DNA of 64,000 nt, taken from the NCBI RefSeq assembly GCF_030123505.1, contig NZ_CP126115.1:4354001-4418000 (forward strand). Reading direction: 5' to 3'. Positions 7,569-16,815 of this stretch are shown here, in pieces; the first letter of the stretch is position 1; the number at the start of each line of letters is the position of its first letter. The position numbers were made by a program, and so were the translations under genes. The notes beneath the pieces were generated by a model. It was not told where the DNA came from, ran no database searches, and worked only from the letters and a program-made list of their open reading frames with translations. Source of the DNA: Neobacillus sp. YX16. Its GTDB lineage: Bacteria > Bacillota > Bacilli > Bacillales > Cytobacillaceae.

Positions 7569-8468
7569 CTATAATGCAAAATATGACGGGGTACGCACCC
7601 TAACATATTCTCCATATCCTGGTTTAAATAAAACCTCTTCCCCAGCTCGTATTACTATTCCCTTGTTTACTGTCACTACAAGTCTATTACTATGATAAAG
7701 AAATAAAGCCGCTTCATCAACATTCATGATTTCTCTAGCTTTAATATATAAATTATAGCTTACTTCTGCTCCATGCAGTAAGCTTGCCTTTAGTGGATAC
7801 AAACCCATTTTGTTTAATATTTGAAGTGATAATGGTTGCTTCTCTTTTAATTCCTCATATATTGCAGGAATTTTTTCATTTTCCATTATTCCTTTCCATT
7901 TCGACACAGCACCTCTTGCTTCCTTCTTTCCTTCATTAGAAATTATTGGAACAAGCGGGCAATTATACGGGAAGAGAGCCTCCCTAATCCAGCCCCAAGG
8001 AATATTAATTAATTCACTGAGATTATCAACTTCTAAAAAAATCGCAGGTACTCTTTCTCTCTTACACTTCCTAATGAAGGAGGGAGTTAAAAGGCGAAGA
8101 GGAATTTTCACACTAATAAGGAAATCAATTGGACTGCTCATAAGTGCCGTTTTGGCTTCATTTATTTTTTTTGTTAATTCACTTTCGTAAGAAATCGTAA
8201 TATAGGTAAGTAAGGTGGTACACCCTTTCAAAAGGAAATTCTCAATCATATATTTCCGAAATTCCTGAAAGGAAGCATTTAGAGGGATACTTGGATCTAA
8301 AAGTACGTAAGATGGGGTCATAATAAAAGGTTCTGCATTCATTTTCATTAATTTCTTATAATGAATTTCAGCAAATTTTGCAGCTATGTGGTTTCCTTTT
8401 ATCAACAGCGATGATTTTGTAATTTCCGTTTCCTTAAGAATATTGGCATTTTCAATAATATACTCCAT
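7569..8468 (-). CDS. Unrecognised protein, resembles a degenerate amidohydrolase
   Basis: A 299-residue protein I do not recognise by name. The N-terminus (YIIENANILKE...SLLIKGNHIA) resembles the beta-sandwich that opens metal-dependent amidohydrolases. It is followed by a segment (TPSYVLLDPSIPLNASF) where those enzymes usually have the PGxIDxHxH metal site, and by FLLKGCTTLLTY, which resembles their GVTT motif. The HxH pair is absent, and the C-terminus (NKGIVIRAGEEVLFKPGYGEYV) again resembles the closing sandwich. So it may be a catalytically dead amidohydrolase-fold protein; this is inference. It lies downstream of the terminator behind aroA and 30 bases upstream of ypiA, so it may be co-transcribed with ypiAB. 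Confidence 0.6.
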   Translation of the reverse strand: MEYIIENANILKETEITKSSLLIKGNHIAAKFAEIHYKKLMKMNAEPFIMTPSYVLLDPSIPLNASFQEFRKYMIENFLLKGCTTLLTYITISYESELTKKINEAKTALMSSPIDFLISVKIPLRLLTPSFIRKCKRERVPAIFLEVDNLSELINIPWGWIREALFPYNCPLVPIISNEGKKEARGAVSKWKGIMENEKIPAIYEELKEKQPLSLQILNKMGLYPLKASLLHGAEVSYNLYIKAREIMNVDEAALFLYHSNRLVVTVNKGIVIRAGEEVLFKPGYGEYVRVRTPSYFAL

Positions 8469-8531
8469 CCTACCACCCCTTCCTAGCTTTAAAGTTCTTA
8501 AGACAAGCTATGAGCCAATCTTAAAAACTAT

Positions 8532-8569
8532 GACAGAAAAAAAGCCGCACAAACGGCAGCTTTATTTTT
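8532..8569 (-). terminator. Terminator at the end of the aro operon
   Basis: On the minus strand AAAGCTGC-CGTTTGT-GCGGCTTT (one G-T pair) followed by a T run, overlapping the aroA stop codon. It separates the aro block from the unrecognised gene and ypiAB. Confidence 0.75.
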
Positions 8570-9851
8570 TTAAGCTATTTAGATGATTGAAAAAGTTAGG
8601 GTAAGAAACCGAAATGGCCTCTGGGTTTTCAAGCTGAACTTCGTCCTTACATAGCAGTGAAGCAATCGCAAGCATCATTCCGATTCTATGGTCACCATGA
8701 CTTGATACGGTTCCGCCTCTAAGAGAGGTTCCGCCATGAATAATCATTCCATCGTCAGTAGCTTCTATTGAAGCACCCATTTTCGATAATTCTTGCACAA
8801 CTGTATCAATTCGATTCGTTTCTTTAACTTTAAGCTCAGATGCATCTTTAATAATTGTGGTACCTTCCGCTTGTGTTGCTAATAAGGCAATGATTGGGAT
8901 TTCATCAATTAGTCTTGGGATTACATCACCTTCAATGACTGTTCCTTTTAGACTTGATGTTTTAATCGTAATATTTCCAACCGGTTCAAAGGCATCTTCA
9001 TCATGGTTATGAATTTCTAAATTTGCACCCATTTGATTCATGATCTCGATGATACCCGTTCTAGTAGGATTTAATCCTACATTCTTTAGGACAATTTCAC
9101 TATCAGGAACAATCGCACCGGCAACTAGGAAAAACGCTGCCGAAGAAATATCTCCAGGAACCAGAATATCAGAAGCAATCAACTTTTGACACCCTTTTAC
9201 CGTAATTGTACGGTTATCCTTCCCGACTTCACCACCAAATTTCCGAATCATTCTTTCCGTATGATCGCGCGATTCAGTTTTTTCGATTATGATTGTTTCT
9301 CCCCCGGCTTGAAGACCAGCAAGTATTAACGCAGATTTCACCTGAGCACTAGCAACAGGCATATTATAGTGAATCGGATTTAAATCCCCACCTCGAATAC
9401 TAAGAGGAGTAAATTCTCCATTCTTACGGCCATCAATTTGCGCACCCATTGTTCTAAGCGGCTCCGTTACTCTTGTCATAGGTCTTTTGCCAATTGAGGC
9501 ATCTCCAATGAGTGAAGAGTAGAATGGTCTTCCTGCTAAAATTCCTAATAATAATCGTATGGTTGTTCCAGAATTTCCAACATCCAATATCTCATTAGGT
9601 TCCTTTAAACCGTCAAATCCGTTTCCATGAATGGTTAATTCATTTTCATTTTCTTCAATTACGACTCCTAACTTTCGGAAGCAGGAGATGGTACTTAAAC
9701 AGTCATCGCCGGGCAGAAAATTCGTCACCCTTGTTACACCATGTGCAATTGAACCAAACATAACAGAACGATGTGAAATTGATTTATCTCCAGGTATTTC
9801 AATAACTCCCTTTAAACCATTCCTAGTTGACTGCAATGCTATTAATTCCAT
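8562..9851 (-). CDS. aroA: 3-phosphoshikimate 1-carboxyvinyltransferase (EPSP synthase)
   Basis: A 429-residue enzyme that joins shikimate-3-phosphate and phosphoenolpyruvate, the sixth step of the shikimate pathway (called aroE in B. subtilis). The N-terminal GDKSISHRS motif (21-29), the GNSGTTIRL motif near 90-98 and the RPM motif in [16 protein letters not shown] are intact. The start ATG at 9851 is preferred, with AGGTGAT immediately upstream; a TTG 18 bases further upstream is possible. It is the last gene of the aro operon: the stop is within a terminator, and tyrA ends 25 bases upstream. Confidence 0.97.
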   Translation of the reverse strand: MELIALQSTRNGLKGVIEIPGDKSISHRSVMFGSIAHGVTRVTNFLPGDDCLSTISCFRKLGVVIEENENELTIHGNGFDGLKEPNEILDVGNSGTTIRLLLGILAGRPFYSSLIGDASIGKRPMTRVTEPLRTMGAQIDGRKNGEFTPLSIRGGDLNPIHYNMPVASAQVKSALILAGLQAGGETIIIEKTESRDHTERMIRKFGGEVGKDNRTITVKGCQKLIASDILVPGDISSAAFFLVAGAIVPDSEIVLKNVGLNPTRTGIIEIMNQMGANLEIHNHDEDAFEPVGNITIKTSSLKGTVIEGDVIPRLIDEIPIIALLATQAEGTTIIKDASELKVKETNRIDTVVQELSKMGASIEATDDGMIIHGGTSLRGGTVSSHGDHRIGMMLAIASLLCKDEVQLENPEAISVSYPNFFNHLNSLKK

Positions 9852-9875
9852 TTCATCACCTATATTCAAATCAAA

Positions 9876-10985
9876 TTATGTTCCAATTGAGGTAGCGTAG
9901 CTTGAGCAGCTATGAATACACTTTTCCGCCCGCGCACGGTCCTCTTCTGTTTGAAAACTAATAACTAGTACTCCGTATATTTCATCTTCTCGAGTTTCCA
10001 AAATACGAATGTTTGTAATACTAATATTTTCTTTTGCTAAGTATCCAGTAACTTCAGAAACAACACCAGGATAATCCGGAACGTCAACAAATAGATCATA
10101 AAATGAAGGAATCGCTCCCTTTTCTCTTACCGGCAGGCCGTCCCGGTATTGCTTAGCCTGCTGAAAATAGCGAAATATCTCCTCACCATTTTCTTCCTCA
10201 AGTAAGTCCTTCACCCAATTCATTTCTTCTTTCCACTGTTCTATCAACCCTATCAGGACTTCACGATTATGCAGTAAAATATCCTTCCACATTGCTGGGC
10301 TGCTTGATGCAATCCTAGTAATATCTCTAAATCCTCCTGCTGCTAAACGAGGAATAAGACTCTCTCCACCAGCTAACCTCTCCGTTTGACGAACGATAGA
10401 GGCTGCAATGATATGAGGGAAATGGCTGACGATTCCTGTTAAATAATCATGGGTTTCCGGTGTGACACTTAAAAATTTCGCATTTGTGCCATTCAGCCAT
10501 GCCATCAACATTTCCACTTTTGAGTTTTCAATATTTTCCTCTGGTGTTAGTAGATAAAAGGCATTCTCAAAAAGAATTTCTTTTGCAGCCGACACACCAC
10601 TTTTATGTGAGCCAGCCATCGGATGACCACCAATAAAGGTGTATCCTTTTTTCATTAGGCTTGCAGCATTAGCAACAATTTTACTTTTTGTACTTCCGGT
10701 GTCAGTAATGATTACTTCTGGATTTAACGATTGCTCTGACAATACGTGAATAATCGCTTCCGTTTCGATTACTGGTGCGGAAATAATAATTAAATCTGCA
10801 GATGCGGCACCTTCTGCTATATGATCAGCCACTTCATCAACAACACCCAGCATTTTAGCTAGCCTTGCTTGTTCTTGATTAATATCATATCCGATTATGA
10901 TAGCATCTTTATGTTCTTTCTTAATACATAAAGCTAAAGAACCGCCAATTAACCCAAGCCCAATAACAAAAACTCGGCCTTTCAT
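9876..10985 (-). CDS. tyrA: Prephenate dehydrogenase with ACT domain
   Basis: A 369-residue NAD-dependent enzyme converting prephenate to 4-hydroxyphenylpyruvate for tyrosine synthesis. It has a Rossmann nucleotide site GLGLIGGS (9-16), the catalytic-region GGHPMAGSHKSG segment (about 119-130) and a C-terminal ACT domain (from about 297, YDLFVDVPDYPGVVSEV) expected to sense an amino acid, probably tyrosine. hisC ends 11 bases upstream and aroA follows, the order seen in B. subtilis. The domain layout and length are normal. Confidence 0.96.
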   Translation of the reverse strand: MKGRVFVIGLGLIGGSLALCIKKEHKDAIIIGYDINQEQARLAKMLGVVDEVADHIAEGAASADLIIISAPVIETEAIIHVLSEQSLNPEVIITDTGSTKSKIVANAASLMKKGYTFIGGHPMAGSHKSGVSAAKEILFENAFYLLTPEENIENSKVEMLMAWLNGTNAKFLSVTPETHDYLTGIVSHFPHIIAASIVRQTERLAGGESLIPRLAAGGFRDITRIASSSPAMWKDILLHNREVLIGLIEQWKEEMNWVKDLLEEENGEEIFRYFQQAKQYRDGLPVREKGAIPSFYDLFVDVPDYPGVVSEVTGYLAKENISITNIRILETREDEIYGVLVISFQTEEDRARAEKCIHSCSSYATSIGT

Positions 10986-10996
10986 TGGTAGTCCCC

Positions 10997-12109
10997 CTAT
11001 TTTCCACTGAGCTTAGCTGTATTTTGTTGTGTTAAAAATTCACCTAGTGCTTTTAATACACCTTCATTTTGTTCTGAAGAACCAACAGTAATTCTTAATG
11101 AAGAAGGGAATCCTAATGCTTTCCCAGATCTGACGATATAGCCTTTTTCTAATAAAAATTGAAACCCTTGATTGGCATCGGCATTTATATCTATTAAAAC
11201 AAAATTAGTTTGAGAAGGATAATAATCAAGTTCGTGTTTTTTGCAGAAATCATAAAATTTAGTCAAACCTTGTCTATTTTTCTCTTTGCAATCTTCGACA
11301 AACTCTTGATCCAAAAGAGCAGCTTGTGCCGCCACTTGTCCAAATGAATTAACATTGAACGGTTCTCTTGCAGGTTCGAGTGCTTGAATAATAGACCTGT
11401 TGGCAATACCATAGCCAACTCTCAATGAAGCAAGCCCGTATATTTTAGAAAATGTTCGTAACACAATTAAATTTGGATAATTTCGTGTTAATTCAATTGA
11501 ATTATAGTAATCATCAGCAACTACGTATTCATAATAAGCCTCATCCAACACCACTAAAACATGAGATGGAACTTGATCTAAAAAGGCAATTAATTTATTT
11601 TTTGATACATATGTACCAGTTGGATTATTAGGGCTGCAAACCCAGACAACATTGGTATTTCCATCAATGGCAGCATACATTTGCTCTAAGTCATGCTCTC
11701 CATTGAGTAATGGGATTTCCCTAATCTCTGCTCCTTCAATCACAGCATTATGCTTGTATTGAGAAAAAGAGGGGGTCGCCATTACCGTATTGGCTCCTGG
11801 ATGTAATAATGACCTTGAAATAATTTGGATAATGTTATCCGAACCATTCCCAAATATTAGTTCATCTTGACTTACATTTAAAAAAGAAGCTACGGATTCC
11901 CTTAAAGTGGTCATGTAGCCATCGGGGTAAATAGCAAAGTCTGGTTGATTGTTTTTTAATGCAGAAAGTACTTTATTTGAACACCCAAATGGATTTTCAT
12001 TTGAGGCTAGCTTTACAATCCGTTCTAAATTATATTGTTTTTTAACTGACTCAATTGATTTGCCTGGCTGATATGGAGTCAGTGTTAATAACTGCTTTTT
12101 CCATCTCAT
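10997..12109 (-). CDS. hisC: Histidinol-phosphate / aromatic aminotransferase
   Basis: A 370-residue class I/II PLP aminotransferase. The N-terminal LTPYQPGK motif, the SPNNPTG motif (159-165) and the PLP-binding lysine K222 in RTFSKIYGLASLRVGY are present. In Bacillus this enzyme serves both histidine synthesis and the last transamination of phenylalanine and tyrosine, which explains its position between aroH and tyrA. In B. subtilis the trpEDCFBA genes lie between aroH and hisC; here only 42 bases separate them. The start follows GGGGTGGAG. Confidence 0.95.
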   Translation of the reverse strand: MRWKKQLLTLTPYQPGKSIESVKKQYNLERIVKLASNENPFGCSNKVLSALKNNQPDFAIYPDGYMTTLRESVASFLNVSQDELIFGNGSDNIIQIISRSLLHPGANTVMATPSFSQYKHNAVIEGAEIREIPLLNGEHDLEQMYAAIDGNTNVVWVCSPNNPTGTYVSKNKLIAFLDQVPSHVLVVLDEAYYEYVVADDYYNSIELTRNYPNLIVLRTFSKIYGLASLRVGYGIANRSIIQALEPAREPFNVNSFGQVAAQAALLDQEFVEDCKEKNRQGLTKFYDFCKKHELDYYPSQTNFVLIDINADANQGFQFLLEKGYIVRSGKALGFPSSLRITVGSSEQNEGVLKALGEFLTQQNTAKLSGK

Positions 12110-12151
12110 TTATCTCCACCCCATCCTTAAGATGATATATTATAATGCTGT

Positions 12152-12526
12152 CTATTTAGCTATGGTATTACCTAAATCAGGTCTTAATACCTTTGCCCCC
12201 CCTAAATAAACATGCACAATTTCTTCCTGTGTTACTGCCGTATTTACATGCATCATAACTCTAACGCACATTTCCAAAGAATTTGGCACAGGCAATTCTC
12301 TCATGCACATAACAGGGACGTAGGTCCAGCCAGCAAATTTACGCAGTGCTCTTGCTGGAAAAACTGCATCTAAGTCCTCTGTTGTTGAAATAAAAACAGA
12401 AGCTACTTGCTCAGGAAGAATATTATTTCCCTCAATCAACTGTTTCACAAGCTCTTCTGTTGCAGATACGATTACTTCCTCGGTATTGCAATCAACGGTG
12501 ATTGCTCCCCTCACCCCTCTAATCAT
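12152..12526 (-). CDS. aroH: Chorismate mutase, AroH type
   Basis: A 124-residue monofunctional chorismate mutase of the trimeric pseudo-alpha/beta-barrel class. Residues matching the known B. subtilis active site are R6 (GVRGAITV), C74 and E77 (VMCMREL) and R89 (CVRVMMHV). It rearranges chorismate to prephenate, feeding TyrA. It starts 18 bases after aroB and leads directly into hisC. The length is normal. Confidence 0.96.
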   Translation of the reverse strand: MIRGVRGAITVDCNTEEVIVSATEELVKQLIEGNNILPEQVASVFISTTEDLDAVFPARALRKFAGWTYVPVMCMRELPVPNSLEMCVRVMMHVNTAVTQEEIVHVYLGGAKVLRPDLGNTIAK

Positions 12527-12544
12527 GAAAAGCCCCCCTAGTTA

Positions 12545-13615
12545 TTAAAAGTTCTTGAGCTGACCTAATAGAAAATCATCTGAAAGCTCCTGAAGTTTTG
12601 GTTCCCCTATTTGCTCTAACAATACAAACTTTACTGAACCGCCTGCAGACTTTTTATCCTGCTTCATTTTTGACAGCAACCGCTCAACGGATAAATGAGC
12701 TGGTATTTCTGTTTGGTACCCTAGTCCTTTAACCCAAGTAATAAACTCTTCTGAATTAAAGGATAGCCCTGAAACCTCTTTACTTATCTTTAACGCAAAA
12801 ATCATACCAATCATTACAGCTTCACCATGTGTGAAATTACCGTAGCCCATCTCTGATTCAATTGCATGACCTAGTGTATGGCCAAAATTTAAGTAAGCTC
12901 GAATACCCGTCTCTTTTTCATCCTTTGACACAAATTCATTTTTTATTTGAATCCCTTTTGTAAGAGATTTAAATAATTGTTCAGAGGTTAAAGAATTAAG
13001 ATTATGGATATCTGATTTCAACCATTGATAAAAGCTAGCATCGTATATAAGTGCATGCTTAATAACCTCTGCAAAACCAGAACGAATTTCCTGCTCAGGC
13101 AGTGTATGGAGTAATTCCAAATCATAAAAAACAGCCTCAGGCTGATGAAAAGCCCCAATCATATTTTTTCCTAGAGGATGATTAATAGCTACCTTTCCAC
13201 CAACTGCACTATCATGAGCAAGGATGGTAGTTGGAACTTGGATAAATGGTATTCCTCTCATAAACGCTGAAGCAACAAAACCAGATAAGTCACCTACTGC
13301 ACCACCGCCAAAAGCGAGGATGGCCGATTTACGATCTAGTCTGTTTTCTAAAGCCACGGATAATGCGTCATAAAAGACTTCAAACGTTTTTGCCTTTTCC
13401 CCACTGGGAGCAGTAAAAACAACAGGATTCCATTCAGTCAAGAACGGTAATACTTTATCAAGATGAATCCTGCCAACTGTTTCATCTGTAATAATTAATA
13501 TTCTAGTCAGATTTGTAAAATGATTCTTAAAAAAGGTACTTATTTCACTTATTACGCCTTCGCCCACAAACACATTATAGCTTTTGGAACTCGTTTGAAT
13601 TTCAATGGTCTCCAT
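12545..13615 (-). CDS. aroB: 3-dehydroquinate synthase
   Basis: A 356-residue NAD- and zinc-dependent enzyme, second step of the shikimate pathway. Visible features are the NAD-binding GGGAVGD (103-109), the following GFVASAFMRGIPFIQVPTT stretch, the metal-site glutamate in GFAEVIKHALI and the NFGHTLGHAIE histidine motif. Its ATG overlaps the aroC stop codon by one base (TAATG), which indicates translational coupling in the aroC-aroB-aroH-hisC-tyrA-aroA operon. Confidence 0.97.
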   Translation of the reverse strand: METIEIQTSSKSYNVFVGEGVISEISTFFKNHFTNLTRILIITDETVGRIHLDKVLPFLTEWNPVVFTAPSGEKAKTFEVFYDALSVALENRLDRKSAILAFGGGAVGDLSGFVASAFMRGIPFIQVPTTILAHDSAVGGKVAINHPLGKNMIGAFHQPEAVFYDLELLHTLPEQEIRSGFAEVIKHALIYDASFYQWLKSDIHNLNSLTSEQLFKSLTKGIQIKNEFVSKDEKETGIRAYLNFGHTLGHAIESEMGYGNFTHGEAVMIGMIFALKISKEVSGLSFNSEEFITWVKGLGYQTEIPAHLSVERLLSKMKQDKKSAGGSVKFVLLEQIGEPKLQELSDDFLLGQLKNF

Positions 13616-14793
13616 TAAAATTCCCTCGCATATTCACGCTGAGTGTTAATTTCAGCAGCAAATGTCTCGAATCGATCACTATAAAATTGTTCAATAAGAG
13701 AATTAGCAAGCTCCCATGCTACCACATTTTCTGCCACTACTGCTGCCGCAGGAACAGCACAGCTGTCAGAACGCTCTACACTTGCAGAAAATGGCTCCTT
13801 TGTATCGATGTCCACACTCATGAGCGGCTTATATAGCGTTGGAATTGGCTTCATTACTCCGCGGACAACAATTGGCATCCCTGTGGTCATACCGCCTTCA
13901 AAACCACCTAAACGGTTCGTCTTTCGCGTATAACCATTTTCTTGATCCCAAACAATCTCATCATGCACTTCGCTTCCAGGCTTTCTTGCAGCTTCAAAGC
14001 CAATTCCAAACTCTACTCCTTTAAACGCATTTATACTTATTATCGCTGCTGCGAGCTTTGCATCTAATTTTCTATCATATTGCACATAGCTTCCTATTCC
14101 TGCAGGCATACCCGAAGCAATGACTTCAACAACTCCGCCAATGGAATCACCATTCTTCTTAGCATTGTCAATTGCATCCATCATTTCCTGTTCTACACTA
14201 GGGTCTGCACAGCGTACAGATGAAAGCTCAGTTCTTTCCTTTATCTCTTCAATTGATAATTCTGTAATCGGTTTGGCCTTAATCCCGCCAATTTCAACTA
14301 CATGGGAAACAAGTGTAACACCAACTAGCGATAAAAGTTTCTTAGCAACTGCACCAGCTGCTACCCTAACAGTGGTTTCTCTTGCTGAAGACCGCTCAAG
14401 GACATTTCTCATATCTCGATGCCCGTATTTTATTGCTCCATTTAAATCTGCATGCCCAGGTCTTGGACGAGTTATTTTTCGTTTTACTTCATCCTCTTGT
14501 CCATCTAATAATGGGTCTGCTCCCATAATTTTCGTCCAATGCTTCCAGTCATTATTCTTTACTACTAGAGCAACTGGAGATCCAAGTGTTTCACCATGTC
14601 GTACTCCAGATGTGATTTCAACGGTATCCTTTTCTATTTGCATTCGTCTACCGCGCCCGTATCCCTGCTGCCGCCTTGCAAGCTCTGTATTAATATCCTC
14701 AGCTAATAATGGCATTCCAGCAGGCAGTCCTTCTATAATTGTTGTTAATTGCGGACCGTGTGATTCTCCAGCTGTTATATATCTCATTCCCAT
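13615..14793 (-). CDS. aroC: Chorismate synthase
   Basis: A 392-residue FMN-dependent enzyme that makes chorismate from EPSP (called aroF in B. subtilis). Signature motifs are [12 protein letters not shown] near the start, [28 protein letters not shown] and the C-terminal [16 protein letters not shown]. The ATG at 14793 is preferred because GGGGGA lies about 8 bases upstream; an ATG two codons later would also give a normal protein. It is the first gene of the aro operon. In B. subtilis cheR precedes it; here a gene-free stretch and the ndk terminator do. Confidence 0.97.
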   Translation of the reverse strand: MGMRYITAGESHGPQLTTIIEGLPAGMPLLAEDINTELARRQQGYGRGRRMQIEKDTVEITSGVRHGETLGSPVALVVKNNDWKHWTKIMGADPLLDGQEDEVKRKITRPRPGHADLNGAIKYGHRDMRNVLERSSARETTVRVAAGAVAKKLLSLVGVTLVSHVVEIGGIKAKPITELSIEEIKERTELSSVRCADPSVEQEMMDAIDNAKKNGDSIGGVVEVIASGMPAGIGSYVQYDRKLDAKLAAAIISINAFKGVEFGIGFEAARKPGSEVHDEIVWDQENGYTRKTNRLGGFEGGMTTGMPIVVRGVMKPIPTLYKPLMSVDIDTKEPFSASVERSDSCAVPAAAVVAENVVAWELANSLIEQFYSDRFETFAAEINTQREYAREF

Positions 14794-14981
14794 TTCACTT
14801 TCCCCCTTCAACTCATTAAAGGATTTTTATCAATATACCATAATTAGAATAATAAACCTAGTATAATTATCTGAAAATAGCATAAATAGATAGATGATTA
14901 TTTACTTAATGATAATGACAGTTAACCTTTTTGTACACTATTGTTTCTGATTTATTTTAATCTTTTTTTGTATGCGCATAC
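14794..14981. other. Gene-free upstream region of the aro operon
   Basis: AT-rich stretch between aroC and the ndk terminator with no credible ORF; this is where B. subtilis has cheR. It must hold the aro operon promoter, but I see no strong -35/-10 pair. It ends in a perfect 12-base palindrome GTATGCGCATAC (14970-14981). Confidence 0.5.
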
Positions 14982-15018
14982 AAAAAAGGCACCTGTATAT
15001 GCATACAAGTGCCTTTTA
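14982..15018 (-). terminator. Terminator of ndk
   Basis: On the minus strand AAAAGGCAC...GTGCCTTTTTT with an internal near-palindrome (GTATGCATATAC), just after the ndk stop. Confidence 0.85.
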
Positions 15019-15026
15019 TATCTAAA

Positions 15027-15473
15027 TTAGTAAATCCATTCGTTAACTAGTTTAGAGTACTCTACAACGCCGCCATCTTTAAAAAACAACCCAATTTCAC
15101 GCTCTGCACTTGCAGGTGAATCTGAACCGTGAATAACATTTTTTCCAACTGTTAATCCAAATTCGCCACGGATTGTACCTGGAGCTGCATCTTTCGGATT
15201 TGTTGACCCCATCATTTGACGTGCAGTAGCAATAACATTTTCACCTTGCCAAACCATAGCAAATACTGGTCCAGATGTAATGAAGTCTACTAATTCACCA
15301 AAGAATGGACGTTCTTTATGCTCACCATAGTGCTCTTGTGCAAGTTCAGTCGGAATGCTCATTAATTTAGCGCCAACTAATTGGAAACCCTTTTTTTCAA
15401 AACGAGCAACGATTTCTCCGATTAAATTACGTTGTACACCATCAGGCTTCACCATTAAAAATGTTTTTTCCAT
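15027..15473 (-). CDS. ndk: Nucleoside diphosphate kinase
   Basis: A 148-residue enzyme that moves the gamma phosphate from ATP to nucleoside diphosphates. It has the KPDGVQR motif near residue 9 and the catalytic histidine in [16 protein letters not shown]. The start ATG at 15473 follows AGGAGTG; the longer frame to 15566 adds 31 residues without family similarity. It is a monocistronic unit here: its own terminator lies downstream and a 330-base gap separates it from hepT upstream. In B. subtilis it lies between the hep/men genes and cheR. Confidence 0.97.
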   Translation of the reverse strand: MEKTFLMVKPDGVQRNLIGEIVARFEKKGFQLVGAKLMSIPTELAQEHYGEHKERPFFGELVDFITSGPVFAMVWQGENVIATARQMMGSTNPKDAAPGTIRGEFGLTVGKNVIHGSDSPASAEREIGLFFKDGGVVEYSKLVNEWIY

Positions 15474-15620
15474 GAATTCCACTCCTAAAATAGTATGTAT
15501 AAAATAATAATTGTCATAGTGGGACAATCCATTGAAAATGTTATCATTTTTTTGAATATTTCGCAAGTCAGAAAAGCAGAAGCGTTGCGATGAGAACGCG
15601 TAATCTCCTAAAAAGGGATG

Positions 15621-15692
15621 ACGCGGTCACTCTTAAGAGCATTGAGAGACTGTCAACTGATAATAAGAGCGAACGCGGTCACTCTTAAGAGC
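15621..15692. repeat. Pair of 20-bp direct repeats in the ndk-hepT gap
   Basis: The 20-base string ACGCGGTCACTCTTAAGAGC occurs at 15621-15640 and 15673-15692, exactly 52 bases apart, in the 333-base gene-free gap between hepT and ndk (15474-15806). The unit contains the palindromic core CTCTTAAGAG. The rest of the gap shows no ORF; a stretch at about 15572-15586 (AAAAGCAGAAGCG) weakly resembles the end of the B-type repeats. Confidence 0.85.
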
Positions 15693-15764
15693 AATAGTGA
15701 CTCTGACACCAACTTTTTTTGGGGAGGTCACGAATAAAAAGGCGAAAATACGTAGAATTAGGCA

Positions 15765-15800
15765 TTAAAAACTATGGAGCTAATCACAGATTAGCTCCTT
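15765..15800 (-). terminator. Terminator of the hepS-menG-hepT operon
   Basis: Perfect 9-bp stem GGAGCTAAT / ATTAGCTCC with a 5-base loop just past the hepT stop, followed on the minus strand by ATAGTTTTT. Confidence 0.8.
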
Positions 15801-15806
15801 TTGTTT

Positions 15807-16769
15807 TTAATATTTTCGGCGACCGATGAATTTTGCGATATCACGCAGTGTTTTTTTGGCTCGATTAGCTGGCAGCTCTTCAAGTACTGCTAATGCTTTA
15901 TCTAAGTACAAATCGCTTAATGCAATCGACTTTTCAATTGCACCGGACTCTTTAATAAGTGTGATGATTTTTTGAATTTGAGCAGGCTCCATATCCTCGT
16001 GAACCTTTTCAATCTCCCTGCGAATGTTCTCATTCTCCATTGCATAGAGAGCGGGAGCTGTAATATTCCCTTGAAGCAGGTCACTGCCTGCAGGTTTTCC
16101 CAGCTCCTCTTCTGAGGAAGTAAAATCCAAGATATCGTCTGTAATTTGAAATGCCATTCCAACGTAATAACCAAATAGGTACAGTTTTTTATGAGTGGAC
16201 TCTTCAACATCCGCAGCAATAGCACCAAGCTGACAACTTGCAGAAATGAGCAGAGCTGTCTTCCTTTTGATCCGGCGCAAATAGTCCCTGAGATTTTGAT
16301 TAAAACGGTACTTATCCTTTATTTGTTGAATTTCACCTATTGTTACCTCAACAATGGTATTGGCTAATATTTTATGAGCTAAGGGCTTGTTTATTTCACT
16401 CATCAATTCAAGTGAAAGTGCAAAAATAAAATCACCCGTATACATGGCAGTCTTGTTGTCCCATTTTGCCTTTACTGTTGGCTGACCTCTTCGCAAATCC
16501 GCATCGTCAATGACGTCATCATGTACCAATGAAGCCATGTGTATAAGCTCTAGAGCAACAGCAACGTTTTTCATAATATTAATATCATACTGACCGAACT
16601 TACCAGCCAATAAAACAAAAACAGGCCGAATTCTTTTACCTCCTGCCTGAAGGGTATGCAAAGAAGCCCGTTTCAAAAGAAGAGAATCCGCCTGAATGGT
16701 CTCTTCTAATTTTCTTTCGATTGTATTTATATCTGAATTCAAAAATGAATACATCATCTTTAATTTCAT
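15807..16769 (-). CDS. hepT: Heptaprenyl diphosphate synthase, catalytic subunit (component II)
   Basis: A 320-residue trans-isoprenyl diphosphate synthase with both aspartate-rich motifs: DDVID (84-88) and DDILD (211-215). With HepS it builds the C35 side chain of menaquinone-7. It is the third gene of hepS-menG-hepT; menG ends 46 bases upstream. The start ATG at 16769 follows GGTGAAT. The length is as expected for the family. Confidence 0.96.
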   Translation of the reverse strand: MKLKMMYSFLNSDINTIERKLEETIQADSLLLKRASLHTLQAGGKRIRPVFVLLAGKFGQYDINIMKNVAVALELIHMASLVHDDVIDDADLRRGQPTVKAKWDNKTAMYTGDFIFALSLELMSEINKPLAHKILANTIVEVTIGEIQQIKDKYRFNQNLRDYLRRIKRKTALLISASCQLGAIAADVEESTHKKLYLFGYYVGMAFQITDDILDFTSSEEELGKPAGSDLLQGNITAPALYAMENENIRREIEKVHEDMEPAQIQKIITLIKESGAIEKSIALSDLYLDKALAVLEELPANRAKKTLRDIAKFIGRRKY

Positions 16770-16815
16770 TTGTATTCACCAGCTTTTCGTCCTGTTTGCA
16801 TGTCTATTAAAAAAT

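Noticed and set aside
14120..14866. Long plus-strand ORF (248 codons) opposite aroC
   Set aside because: Antisense shadow of a certain gene; Ser/Thr/Pro-rich product and no ribosome binding site.
15621..15692. Direct repeats as a CRISPR fragment
   Set aside because: Only two units, no further spacers and no cas genes in the window.
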